The notes beneath the pieces are model-generated. The model searched no databases, had not been told where the DNA came from, and saw only the letters and a list, made by a program, of their open reading frames with translations. Of a stretch of DNA of 18,612 nucleotides, positions 1 through 7,722 are shown piece by piece. The stretch's first letter is position 1. Each line of letters starts with the position of its first letter. Both the position numbers and the translations under genes were made by a program. This stretch comes from CAYXVU01 sp964468725 (GTDB taxonomy: Bacteria > Acidobacteriota > Blastocatellia > UBA7656): contig CAYXVU010000114.1 of the NCBI GenBank assembly GCA_964468725.1, positions 1 through 18,612 of the forward strand, given 5' to 3'.

Positions 1-143
1 CCTATGGAGTTGAGATTCGTCTCCACGCCATCAAGTTTCTGCTCGACCGTTATTAGCCTTCCATCTATTGAACCCAGATGGGCAAGAATCACGTCCAGTT
101 TATTGTTGTCATGATTCGAAAACTTGGTCGGTTCTTCATTCAT
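1..143 (-). CDS. Partial coiled-coil hypothetical protein (5' end only)
   Basis: An open minus-strand frame begins with ATG at 143-141 and stays open for 47 codons to the window edge, so the C-terminus is missing. A purine-rich ribosome-binding site (GGAAGGGAGAG) lies about 7 bases upstream of the ATG. The protein starts MNEEPTKFSNHDNN. It then has a heptad-like pattern of hydrophobic and charged residues (LDVIL..LGSIDGRL.TVEQKL..VETNL..I) that looks like an amphipathic helix or coiled coil. There is no signal peptide. Small bacterial proteins of this pattern often end in one membrane helix or act as adaptors, but the part that would decide is outside the window, so no function is assigned. 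It is transcribed away from the polysaccharide operon that begins at 518. Confidence 0.6.
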   Translation of the reverse strand, partial: MNEEPTKFSNHDNNKLDVILAHLGSIDGRLITVEQKLDGVETNLNSI

Positions 144-517
144 CGGTTTTCTCTCCCTTCCGTTGTGGGGGAGGCTCGCCTTGTGTATCACCCTGCCCTT
201 CGGGATGCCTTGTCCGGCGGGCAGCTTTGTGAGAACGCATTTACGAAAAACATTTTGTGTCGTCGCCTTCGCGGTGTCAATCGCAGATTTGTGCAGCCCC
301 TGCGCCGATGCGAATCGCGTAAAGGTTCGAGCGGGCAAATTCACCTACGCGGCCATAAGCAGGGATTTGCAGATCGGTTTTCGCGCTGCCATTCAGCAAA
401 CCAAATCTGGGGAACTGCGGGCATTACACATTTTATTCTTCAGACGGCGCAGACAGAGCCGCAATTCGCTCCGAAATCGTGCATGAGGTTTAAGATCGCC
501 CCCTGATTCGGTACTCC
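144..517. other. Intergenic region with no convincing gene
   Basis: This stretch separates the divergent left-edge gene from the heparinase-family gene. Overlapping plus-strand frames (for example 78-506) exist, but they also run through the better supported minus-strand gene, lack a ribosome-binding site and have no recognisable protein pattern. Both divergent promoters should lie here, yet I could not find a -35/-10 pair good enough to mark. The segment around 420-440 (ACACATTTTATTC) is the most AT-rich part before the operon. Confidence 0.45.
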
Positions 518-2722
518 ATGCCCCTACGCATCGCACAACTGAAGAAGCTTCGCGGTAAGAGCGTTGAGGAGATTCGTGAGCGCTCGCGGCAAGAGTTAGC
601 CAAACTGAGTGAGCGCGTCTTTCACTCCGCCACCCTCGAAATGAGCGATGCGGCCTTTGTTGAACTGGTCACCCCTGCCGCGCGCAGTGGTTCCGGCGAA
701 GCAATCGCTACGCGCTTGCTCAATCGTTTGCGCTCAGCCCCCGCCCCCATTTCCCCCGCCCCCGTCAACCGTCAAGCGCTCGTCGCCCTCAGCCGCACGC
801 GCTTCGCACCAGAACATGCGGCGCTGCTTGACCGCGCCGACCGCGCCTGCGCCGGTCGCTTCGATCTGCTCGGACTAACCGACCTCCGCTTCGGCGACTC
901 CCCCGAAGCCATAGACTGGCACCTTGATCCGGTGTCGGGCAAACACGCACCTCTCGCCCACTGGACGCGCATTGATTATCTTGACCCGCAAATCGTCGGC
1001 GATAAAAAGATTATTTGGGAACTCAATCGCCATGCGCACTTTGTCACCTTTGGGCAAGCCTATATCTTAACCAACGATGATCGCTATGTTGCCGCCTTCA
1101 TCGCGCAGGTTAATGATTGGGTGGCTGCGAATCCCGTGAAACTTGGCATTAACTGGGCGAGCAGCCTCGAACTTGCGTTGCGCGCCATCGCTTGGTTGTG
1201 GGCATTAGGGCTGATGCGCGATTGCGAGCGTCTCACGCCGCAATTTCTTCTTCGCTGTTTGAAATCACTTGTCGCGCACGGGCAGCATATCGAATCGTAT
1301 CTATCGCACTATTTCAGTCCGAACACCCATCTGACGGGCGAAGCGTTAGGCTTGCTCTATCTCGGTCTGAGCCTGCCGGAACTGGCCGATGCCGCGCGTT
1401 GGCGTATGACCGGCTTGCGGATTTTGCTTGAGCAACTGCCCCGTCATATTCGACCCGATGGAGTCTATTACGAACAGTCATCCTGTTATCATCGCTACAC
1501 CGCAGATTTTTATTTGCACCTGCTGTTGTTATCACGCGCCTATGAATTCGACCTGCCTGTTGAAGTCAAAACGCGCTTGACGGCTATGCTCGACCATCTG
1601 ATGTGGCTGACGCGACCCGATGGCAAAACGCCGCTGATCGGAGATGACGACGGCGGACGACTCTTGCATTTAGGAGTGCGCGCGGCCAACGATTTTCGTG
1701 ACACCTTGGCGACCGGAGCCGCATTGTTAGGTCGCAGCGATTGGAAGTTCGTCGCCGGTGAGGTTGCATTCGAAACCCTGTGGTTGATGGGAGGCGAAGG
1801 GCTGGCGCGTTACGACGCTTTACCCGCAGATCCGCCGACTGAGGCTGCTCGCCTCTTCCCCAACAGCGGATGGATGGTGATGCGCGATGGCTGGACGCCG
1901 GAGGCTAGCTACGTTCTTGTAGATGGCGGCGTGCATGGCGGCGATGGCTGCGGTCACGCGCACGCCGATGCGCTCGCCTTCGAACTGGCTGCGCATGGCC
2001 AAAGCTGGCTGATAGACGCAGGCACCTTCACTTACACCGGCGATGTGAAGGCACGCGATGCCTTTCGCTCAACCGCAGCACACAACACTGTCACCGTTGA
2101 TGAGCAGTCGCAATCGCAACCGGGCAGGGTCTTTTCCTGGCAACACATCGCCCGCACGACACTCCATGAAGTTATCAAGGAAGAGGATTTTGATTTCTTC
2201 AGAGGTACGCATGACGGTTACGAGCGACTGGCCGACGCTGTGACGCATACGCGCTCGCTGCTGTTTGTGAAGCGCGCGGCGTCAGCTTCCACGCCCGTGT
2301 GCGTGATTGTGCGCGATCAGTTCGACGCAAAAGCGCACCATCGTTACGCGGCGCATTTTCACTTCTCGCCCGCTTGTCAGGCCGCCGTTATCGGTGACGG
2401 CGTGCAAGCGAGACTGGCAAATGGGGCGCAACTCCATCTCTTCGCCTTTGCTTCATCGTCCGTGCGCGTTATGGTGCAAGAAGGTTGGGTGTCGGAAGCC
2501 TACGCCCAGCGCGCCATCGCTCCGGTTGCGCGGGTCGAAATCGCAGGGCAGGGCAGGCAAGAGATCATCAGCGTCATCGTTGCCCATCGTCATGCGACCA
2601 GCGCCGCGCAATGGCCAAATGTTGCGGCATTGTTTGCCAATCCGAAATTGAAATGGCAAACCATCTGCGAGCGCGTCGGCTGGACGGACGCCAGCTTTCG
2701 CACATTACTCGGCAGGGAGTAA
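518..2722 (+). CDS. Heparinase II/III family protein (polysaccharide lyase fold)
   Basis: The 734-aa protein has the two-part layout of heparinase II/III-like lyases. An alpha-helical toroid comes first (WELNRHAHF at about 167-175, NTHLTGEALGL at 269-279, and a YEQSSCYHRYTADFY segment at 318-332 carrying candidate catalytic Tyr and His). A beta-rich C-terminal domain follows (VDGGVHGG, then GHAHADALAFEL at 479-490, then RSTAAHNTVTVD at 517-528). Family members cleave uronic-acid polysaccharides such as heparin or alginate by beta-elimination. Relatives in exopolysaccharide loci are thought to trim or recycle the polymer, and the algD gene in this operon makes a uronate polymer a reasonable substrate. 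The N-terminus is charged (MPLRIAQLKKLRGKSVEEIRE) with no signal peptide, unlike periplasmic alginate lyases. ATG 518 is the first start after an in-frame TAA at 491; its ribosome-binding site is weak. The next gene follows after 11 bases. Confidence 0.85.
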   Translation: MPLRIAQLKKLRGKSVEEIRERSRQELAKLSERVFHSATLEMSDAAFVELVTPAARSGSGEAIATRLLNRLRSAPAPISPAPVNRQALVALSRTRFAPEHAALLDRADRACAGRFDLLGLTDLRFGDSPEAIDWHLDPVSGKHAPLAHWTRIDYLDPQIVGDKKIIWELNRHAHFVTFGQAYILTNDDRYVAAFIAQVNDWVAANPVKLGINWASSLELALRAIAWLWALGLMRDCERLTPQFLLRCLKSLVAHGQHIESYLSHYFSPNTHLTGEALGLLYLGLSLPELADAARWRMTGLRILLEQLPRHIRPDGVYYEQSSCYHRYTADFYLHLLLLSRAYEFDLPVEVKTRLTAMLDHLMWLTRPDGKTPLIGDDDGGRLLHLGVRAANDFRDTLATGAALLGRSDWKFVAGEVAFETLWLMGGEGLARYDALPADPPTEAARLFPNSGWMVMRDGWTPEASYVLVDGGVHGGDGCGHAHADALAFELAAHGQSWLIDAGTFTYTGDVKARDAFRSTAAHNTVTVDEQSQSQPGRVFSWQHIARTTLHEVIKEEDFDFFRGTHDGYERLADAVTHTRSLLFVKRAASASTPVCVIVRDQFDAKAHHRYAAHFHFSPACQAAVIGDGVQARLANGAQLHLFAFASSSVRVMVQEGWVSEAYAQRAIAPVARVEIAGQGRQEIISVIVAHRHATSAAQWPNVAALFANPKLKWQTICERVGWTDASFRTLLGRE

Positions 2723-2733
2723 GACAAAACCTT

Positions 2734-4686
2734 ATGTGTGGAATTTGTGGCATTGCCATTCCGAAACAGACGCCGCGCCGGGTGGACGAAACTACCATCG
2801 CACGCATGCGGGACACGCTCGGCCATCGCGGCCCGGACAATGCGGGGCTTTTTGCTACGATTAAAGTCGCGCTCGGCCATCGGCGACTCTCCATCGTTGA
2901 CCTCAGCGGCGGCCATCAGCCGATGAGAAATGAAGATGGCTCGATTTGGGTAAGCTACAACGGCGAAATCTATAATCATCAAGACCTGCGCCCGACTCTC
3001 GAAGCGCGCGGTCACATCTATCAAACAAACTGCGACACCGAAACCATTGTCCACGCATATGAAGAATTCGGCGTCCGCGCTGTCGCAGAGTTTCGCGGTA
3101 TGTTCGCCTTCGCCATTTGGGACGCGCAGCGGCAACGATTGGTGCTGGCGCGTGACCGGTTGGGCATCAAACCTCTCTATTACACGCTGGGCGATGATGG
3201 CACGTTGCACTTCGCGTCGGAGATCAAAGCCTTGATTACGGCGCGCGCCATCAAACCCGAACTCAATTACTCGGCGCTGGCAGACTTCGCCGCCAATCGC
3301 TACACCTCCGGCGAGGAGACGCTTTTTCGCGGCGTCAAGCGGCTGTTGCCCGGTCACACATTGACCTGGACAGACGGGCGCGTCGAGATCGAACGTTATT
3401 GGGACTTGAGTTATGAAAAATCCGATGATCCGATGAGCGAGCGCCGATTGGTCGAACGCTTCGACGAACTTTTCTGCGAGTCCGTGCGCCTGCGTTTGAT
3501 GGCTGATGTGCCGCTCGGTATGTTCTTATCCGGCGGCATTGATTCGAGCGCCATCCTCGCAGTGATGAGCGAAATGGTCAGCGACCCGGTGAAGACCTTC
3601 TCCGTCGCTTTTGCCGAACGCGAAGCCAATGAACTTGAATACGCGCGCCTCGTCGCCCGCCGCTTCCAGACCGAGCATCACGAAATCATTGTCACGCCCG
3701 CGCAATTTTTCGACGCCTTGCCGACCTTGATTTATCAGGAAGACGAACCCATCGCCCATCCCTCAAGCATACCGCTCTACTTTGTTTCCCGACTGGCCGC
3801 GCAGCATGTCAAAGTCGTATTGACCGGCGAAGGCAGCGACGAAATGCTGGCGGGGTATGAAAAGTATCGCAAGACCGTTTACAACCTCGCTGGCGGTCGC
3901 TTCTACCATCGCTACGCGCCCGCTGGCATTCAGCAACTCATCAAGCGGCAGATCGAGAAAGCAAGCGATAAGTCAGCGATTAAGCGAAGACTGGCGCGCA
4001 CCTTTCTCTGTCTCAAACCGGAGATTGAAGAGATTTACTTCGACAACTTCTCGGTCTTTTCTCGCCGGTTACAGCGACGCCTCTTCACCGCAGAGGCGCG
4101 CGAACAGATGCGCGAGGCCGACCCTTATCGCGCGGCGCTCGCTTGGCGCGGAGAGTTGCGCGCCGAGGCGCTGCTCGATCAGTTGCTGGCCGCCGATGTG
4201 AAGACCTATCTGCATGAATTGTTGATGAAGCAAGATCAGATGAGCATGGCCGCATCCATCGAAAGCCGCGTGCCCTTTTTAGATCATCACCTCGTCGAGT
4301 TTGCCGCGCGGCTGCCGGTGAAGATGAAACTCAACGGATGGACGACGAAATATATTCTGCGCCTCGCCATGCGAGATCGCTTGCCGAAAGAGATTCTGAC
4401 GCGCAAGAAGATGGGCTTTCCCGTCCCCGTCGGCTCGTGGTTGCGCGGGCGCTTCGGCGAATGGCTCGATGAGTATGTGCTCGGACGACGCGCACGCGAG
4501 CGCGGCATCGTCAGTTACGAATTCGCGCGGGAACTAGTTGCCCGCCATCGCGCTGGTGAAGACCACACCGAACGCTTGTGGATGCTGATTAATCTGGAGA
4601 TGTGGCAACGGCAGTTCCTCGATGGCGAACGCTACGGCGCAAGATCGCAAAATGATGAACCGCTGGCCGCGCGCGTCGCCGTGTAA
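2734..4686 (+). CDS. asnB: Asparagine synthase-type glutamine amidotransferase
   Basis: The 650-aa protein has an N-terminal class II glutaminase domain and a C-terminal ATP-pyrophosphatase synthase domain. The start at 2734 is fixed by chemistry: the sequence begins MCGICGI, and Cys2 must become the N-terminal nucleophile. The same frame is open further upstream, but that stretch lies inside the heparinase gene. Glutaminase motifs are HRGPDNAG (31-38), GHRRLSIVDL, SYNGEIYNH and ARDRLGIKPLYY. The synthase domain has SGGIDSS (266-272, ATP pyrophosphate loop), TGEGSDEMLAGYEKY (364-378) and SRVPFLDHHLVEF. All expected catalytic residues appear present. The reaction is glutamine- and ATP-dependent amidation of a carboxylate. 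Free asparagine synthesis is possible, but homologues inside exopolysaccharide clusters are suspected of amidating uronic acids or similar groups. An AGGGAG ribosome-binding site lies about 14 bases upstream, overlapping the end of the previous gene. Confidence 0.92.
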   Translation: MCGICGIAIPKQTPRRVDETTIARMRDTLGHRGPDNAGLFATIKVALGHRRLSIVDLSGGHQPMRNEDGSIWVSYNGEIYNHQDLRPTLEARGHIYQTNCDTETIVHAYEEFGVRAVAEFRGMFAFAIWDAQRQRLVLARDRLGIKPLYYTLGDDGTLHFASEIKALITARAIKPELNYSALADFAANRYTSGEETLFRGVKRLLPGHTLTWTDGRVEIERYWDLSYEKSDDPMSERRLVERFDELFCESVRLRLMADVPLGMFLSGGIDSSAILAVMSEMVSDPVKTFSVAFAEREANELEYARLVARRFQTEHHEIIVTPAQFFDALPTLIYQEDEPIAHPSSIPLYFVSRLAAQHVKVVLTGEGSDEMLAGYEKYRKTVYNLAGGRFYHRYAPAGIQQLIKRQIEKASDKSAIKRRLARTFLCLKPEIEEIYFDNFSVFSRRLQRRLFTAEAREQMREADPYRAALAWRGELRAEALLDQLLAADVKTYLHELLMKQDQMSMAASIESRVPFLDHHLVEFAARLPVKMKLNGWTTKYILRLAMRDRLPKEILTRKKMGFPVPVGSWLRGRFGEWLDEYVLGRRARERGIVSYEFARELVARHRAGEDHTERLWMLINLEMWQRQFLDGERYGARSQNDEPLAARVAV

Positions 4687-4694
4687 GGGCAAAG

Positions 4695-4712
4695 CGCCCG
4701 CCGATGCGGGCG
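4695..4712. repeat. Perfect 7-bp-stem hairpin at the asnB-glycosyltransferase junction
   Basis: CGCCCGC-CGAT-GCGGGCG forms a perfect seven-base-pair stem with a four-base loop, starting 9 bases after the asnB stop codon and ending 13 bases before the preferred GTG start of the glycosyltransferase. No T-run follows, so it is not a standard terminator. It may be an RNA processing or stabilising hairpin, or a copy of a small dispersed palindrome. Confidence 0.5.
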
Positions 4713-4725
4713 AGTGGGAACCTCT

Positions 4726-5988
4726 GTGAATATCCTTTGGCTCAAAAGTGAAGTGCTCCATCCCGTAGACAAAGGCGGGCGGATTCGCACCTATCAGATG
4801 CTCCGACACCTCAAGCGCGAGCATACAATCACCTATCTCACACTGGCGCGCCCGGATGATGCGCCGCAGGCTTTTGAACAGGCCAGCGAGTATTGCCACA
4901 GGCTCATTTCCATCCGTCACGATGAAGCGCGCAAATTCAGCGCAAAATTCTATTTTGAGTTAGGGATGAACCTCTGGTCGCGACTGCCCTACGCTTTGCA
5001 AAAGTATGTTTCGTCGGCCATGACCCGCGCCATCCAAGATGAATTACAGGCGCAGGCATACGATGTGGTGGTTTGCGATTTCCTCTTTCCGAGCGTCAAC
5101 TTCATTTCGCAGACAACCGTCGCTTCAGTGCTCTTTCAACACAACGTCGAGTCGGTCATCTGGCAGCGGCATTATGAGACCGCGACTCAAGTTCTGAAGA
5201 AAGCCTACTTCTACGCGCAATGGCGCAAGATGTTGGCCTACGAACGCGCGGCCTGCCGCCGCTTTGACGCTGTGATTGCCGTCTCACCTGTTGATCGGGA
5301 TTTGCTGCGCGACGAATTCGGCGCACTCTGCGTTTATGATGTGGCAACCGGCGTAGATACTGCCTACTTCAGCGCCGATGAAAGCTGTGCGCCGCAACCG
5401 CATCATCTGGTCTTTACGGGTTCGATGGATTGGTTGCCTAACGGCGATGGCATCCTCTGGTTCGTTGAACAAGTCTTGCCGCGCATCAAACAACAGTTGC
5501 CCGATGTGAAGCTCACCGTCGTCGGGCGCAATCCGCACGCCAAACTCATCGAGATGAGCCAACGCGATGCTGCCCTTGAAGTGACTGGTCGCGTTGATGA
5601 TGTGAGGCCCTATATGAACCGCGCGGCGGCTTATGTCGTGCCGATTCGCATCGGCGGCGGCACACGAATCAAAATTTACGAAGCGATGGCGATGAGTAAA
5701 CCCGTCATCTCGACAACCATCGGTGCGGAAGGGCTGCCAGTCAAGGATGGTACAGATTTGCTGCTTGCCGATTCGCCCGACGAATTTGCACAAGCGACGA
5801 TTCGCGTGCTGACCGATCAGGCTTTCGCCCATCAACTCGGCCAGCGAGCGATGACCAGAGTGCGCGAACAGTTCGGCTGGCAGAGCGTCGCCGCCAGTTT
5901 TGCAGACCTCTGCGGGCGCGCCGTTCGCCACCGGCAAGTAAAGAGCGGCGACGATGCGCGGGCGCGCAATCTTCAGGTTGAAGCATGA
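4726..5988 (+). CDS. GT4-family glycosyltransferase (GT-B fold)
   Basis: I prefer the GTG at 4726, giving 420 aa starting MNILWLKSEVLHPVDKGGRI, because GT4 enzymes of exopolysaccharide loci usually begin with such a first beta strand and glycine-rich loop. A GTGGGAA ribosome-binding site lies just upstream. An in-frame GTG at 4714 would add four residues. The N-terminal acceptor domain contains VLFQHNVESVIWQRH (136-149) and a DAVIAVSPVD linker (181-190). The donor domain has LVFTGSMDWLPNGDGI (228-243), VKLTVVGRNP, VTGRVDDVRPYM, and GGTRIKIYEAMAMSKPVIS (311-329), the nucleotide-sugar site of the GT4 family. No membrane helix is evident, so it should act on the cytoplasmic face of the inner membrane, adding a sugar to a lipid-linked intermediate. 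Donor and acceptor cannot be read from sequence. Its stop overlaps the next start by 4 bases (ATGA). Confidence 0.88.
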   Translation: MNILWLKSEVLHPVDKGGRIRTYQMLRHLKREHTITYLTLARPDDAPQAFEQASEYCHRLISIRHDEARKFSAKFYFELGMNLWSRLPYALQKYVSSAMTRAIQDELQAQAYDVVVCDFLFPSVNFISQTTVASVLFQHNVESVIWQRHYETATQVLKKAYFYAQWRKMLAYERAACRRFDAVIAVSPVDRDLLRDEFGALCVYDVATGVDTAYFSADESCAPQPHHLVFTGSMDWLPNGDGILWFVEQVLPRIKQQLPDVKLTVVGRNPHAKLIEMSQRDAALEVTGRVDDVRPYMNRAAAYVVPIRIGGGTRIKIYEAMAMSKPVISTTIGAEGLPVKDGTDLLLADSPDEFAQATIRVLTDQAFAHQLGQRAMTRVREQFGWQSVAASFADLCGRAVRHRQVKSGDDARARNLQVEA

Positions 5989-6824
5989 AGTCAGCGATTT
6001 ACCAACCCAACAGAGAAGGACTGGCCACGACGGTTGAGATGAAGACTGTGCTCATCTGTCACGAGGGCGCGGCGCTCGATCAACAAGCGTTGGCGCGTTG
6101 GCTGGCAACATTTTCGAACCTCGCAGGTATCGTTGTTATCCGCGAAAAGACCGCTCGCGCCAAGCAGCGCATCAAACGCGAAATCAAGCGCGTCGGGCTG
6201 CTGCGATTTCTTGATGTCTTCGCCTTTCGTCTGTACTACCGCCTCTTTCTCGCCCGCAAAGATCAGGCGTGGCAGCAACGCGAACTGGATCGCTTGCAAT
6301 CGCGCTATCCCGAACTTGACGGCGTGCCGGTATGCTTGACCGACAGCCCGAATTCCGCCGAAGCCGAAGCCTTCATTCGACGAGCCGCGCCTGACATCAT
6401 CATCGCGCGCTGCAAGACGCTGCTCAAAGAGAGCATCTTCACGATTGCTACACGCGGCACGTTCGTCATGCATCCGGGCATCTGTCCCGAATATCGCAAC
6501 GCGCATGGCTGCTTCTGGGCGCTGGCAACCGGAGATATGGCCAACGTCGGCATGACGTTGCTCAAAATTGATAAAGGCGTTGATACCGGGCCGGTCTACG
6601 GTTATTTCAGCTATGACTACGATGAAGCGCGCGAATCGCATATCGTCATTCAACAGCGCGTCGTGTTGGAAAACCTCGAAGCGATCAGCAAACGGCTCAT
6701 CGAAGTGTACATAGGCGAAGCCGAGCGCATGGATACGACCGGGCGGCGGTCGGCGACCTGGGGGCAGCCATGGCTGACGGCTTACTGGCGATGGAAGCGG
6801 CGCGCCAAAGGGCAAAGCGTATGA
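5985..6824 (+). CDS. Formyltransferase-fold protein of a polysaccharide locus
   Basis: The 279-aa protein resembles the folate-dependent formyltransferase family (methionyl-tRNA and sugar N-formyltransferases). The core region is MHPGICPEYRNAHGCFWALA (162-181), followed by VGMTLLKIDKGVDTGPVY (188-205). This keeps the family His (163) and the Asp of GVDTG (200). The Asn that normally sits two residues before the His (N-x-H) is replaced by Val 161, so either the chemistry is altered or the formyl-transfer function is lost. In this setting it would most plausibly modify an amino sugar, or perform another acyl transfer, in the cytoplasm. The start at 5985 overlaps the glycosyltransferase stop (ATGA), implying translational coupling. 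A second in-frame ATG at 6039, beginning MKTVLICHEGAALDQ, matches the expected first beta strand better but has only a weak ribosome-binding site. Confidence 0.75.
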   Translation: MKSAIYQPNREGLATTVEMKTVLICHEGAALDQQALARWLATFSNLAGIVVIREKTARAKQRIKREIKRVGLLRFLDVFAFRLYYRLFLARKDQAWQQRELDRLQSRYPELDGVPVCLTDSPNSAEAEAFIRRAAPDIIIARCKTLLKESIFTIATRGTFVMHPGICPEYRNAHGCFWALATGDMANVGMTLLKIDKGVDTGPVYGYFSYDYDEARESHIVIQQRVVLENLEAISKRLIEVYIGEAERMDTTGRRSATWGQPWLTAYWRWKRRAKGQSV

Positions 6825-7630
6825 GAGCGATTGCCTTGATGTATCACGATGTAGTTGACGGCGACCGCCGCGACGCCAGCGGCTTTGCGGGCGCAGATGC
6901 CGCGCTCTATAAACTCGATGGCAAAGCCTTTGCTCGCCATCTGCAAGCCATCGCCGCAGCGGTTACGGCGCAACCGACGACGGTTATCGAGAGCGCAAAG
7001 GCCACGCTTGCCGCGCCGCACCTATTCATCACCTTTGATGATGGCGGAGCAAGCGCGCACACTCATATCGCCGACCGCTTGGAAGCGCACGGCTGGCGCG
7101 GCCATTTCTTCGTGACCACCGATTTCATCAACACGCGGGGGTTTTTGACGGAGGCGCAGATTCGTGACCTCCATGCGCGCGGGCATGTGATCGGCACGCA
7201 TTCGGCTTCGCACCCGCTGGTGATGTCGGCGTGCGACTGGGAGACGCTGTTGCGCGAGTGGACGGTGAGCGCGAATCGGTTGGCGGACATTATAGGAGAG
7301 GCCCTTCGGGTTGCCTCCTTGCCCGGCGGTCATTACTCGAAAGCGGCTGCGCGAGCCGCTTCGCGGGCGGGCATCCGTTATCTGTTTACCTCTGAACCGA
7401 CGACGAAAAGCGTTGTGATCGAAGAGTGTCGCGTGCTCGGACGCTACGCCATACAGCAGTGGACGACGGCAAGCGAAGCCGCAGCATTGGCAGGCGGCCA
7501 CTTCTTCCCGCGCTGCAAACAAGCTTTGTTTTGGGGCGCGAAAAAGATCATCAAGCGCGCCAGCGGCAGGTATTACATCAAAGCGCGGGAGGCGCTTTTG
7601 CGACAAGCGCAGTCAAAGGCGGAAAGTTGA
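6821..7630 (+). CDS. Polysaccharide deacetylase (NodB/CE4 family)
   Basis: The 269-aa protein carries the NodB homology motifs: ALMYHDV near the N-terminus, TFDDGG (71-76, catalytic base Asp and metal Asp), HSASHP (127-132, the two metal-binding His), SLPGGHYS (167-174, motif 3, with Ser where Arg is usual) and YLFTSEP (187-193). These enzymes remove N- or O-acetyl groups from polysaccharides. No clear signal peptide is seen, so it may act on lipid-linked or cytoplasmic precursors. I place the start at ATG 6821, which overlaps the stop of the previous gene in an ATGA; the upstream ATG at 6770 lies well inside that gene. The stop codon falls inside a 7-base-periodic repeat, so the last residues (QSKAES) may have been shaped by it. 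Confidence 0.87.
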   Translation: MRAIALMYHDVVDGDRRDASGFAGADAALYKLDGKAFARHLQAIAAAVTAQPTTVIESAKATLAAPHLFITFDDGGASAHTHIADRLEAHGWRGHFFVTTDFINTRGFLTEAQIRDLHARGHVIGTHSASHPLVMSACDWETLLREWTVSANRLADIIGEALRVASLPGGHYSKAAARAASRAGIRYLFTSEPTTKSVVIEECRVLGRYAIQQWTTASEAAALAGGHFFPRCKQALFWGAKKIIKRASGRYYIKAREALLRQAQSKAES

Positions 7631-7701
7631 AGGTTAAAGGTTGAAGGTCAAAAATGCTCTCCTCGCATATAACCTTCAACTTTCCACCTTCCACCTTCCA
7701 C
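7621..7701. repeat. Seven-base periodic inverted repeat flanking the deacetylase-algD gap
   Basis: The left half (7626-7646) is three tandem heptamers, GTTGAAG GTTAAAG GTTGAAG. The right half (7674-7701) holds the complementary pyrimidine heptamers CTTCAAC, TTTCCAC, CTTCCAC and CTTCCAC. The outer parts form a perfect 16-bp inverted repeat, 7621-7636 against 7670-7685, around a spacer of about 33 bases. The repeat covers the deacetylase stop codon. In RNA it could form a long stem that attenuates or stabilises the transcript before algD. In DNA it is a purine/pyrimidine-asymmetric mirror-type tract of the kind often dispersed between genes. Confidence 0.75.
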
Positions 7702-7707
7702 CTGATT

Positions 7708-7713
7708 AGGAGG
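7708..7713 (+). promoter_or_regulatory. Ribosome-binding site that sets the algD start
   Basis: AGGAGG lies 9 bases before ATG 7723, with a second GAGG at 7717-7720. It selects 7723 over the in-frame ATG at 7654, whose extra residues would be translated from the repeat tract. Confidence 0.8.
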
Positions 7714-7722
7714 TTTGAGGAA

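Noticed and set aside
78..506. Two overlapping plus-strand open frames of 120-142 codons before the operon
   Set aside because: They overlap a better supported minus-strand gene start with a good ribosome-binding site, have no ribosome-binding site of their own and no recognisable protein pattern.
2485..2733. Upstream extension of the amidotransferase frame
   Set aside because: It lies inside the heparinase gene, and the enzyme needs Cys directly after the initiator Met, which fixes the start at 2734.
2590..3357. Long minus-strand frame of 255 codons opposite asnB
   Set aside because: It is a shadow of GC-rich coding DNA: it spans the heparinase-asnB junction and shows no family pattern. 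The same holds for long antisense frames at 5284-5937, 5991-6815, 8290-9165 and 13302-14093 (plus).
7654..7722. Upstream ATG extension of algD
   Set aside because: The extra residues would be translated from the heptamer repeat, while AGGAGG and the Rossmann-fold start support 7723.
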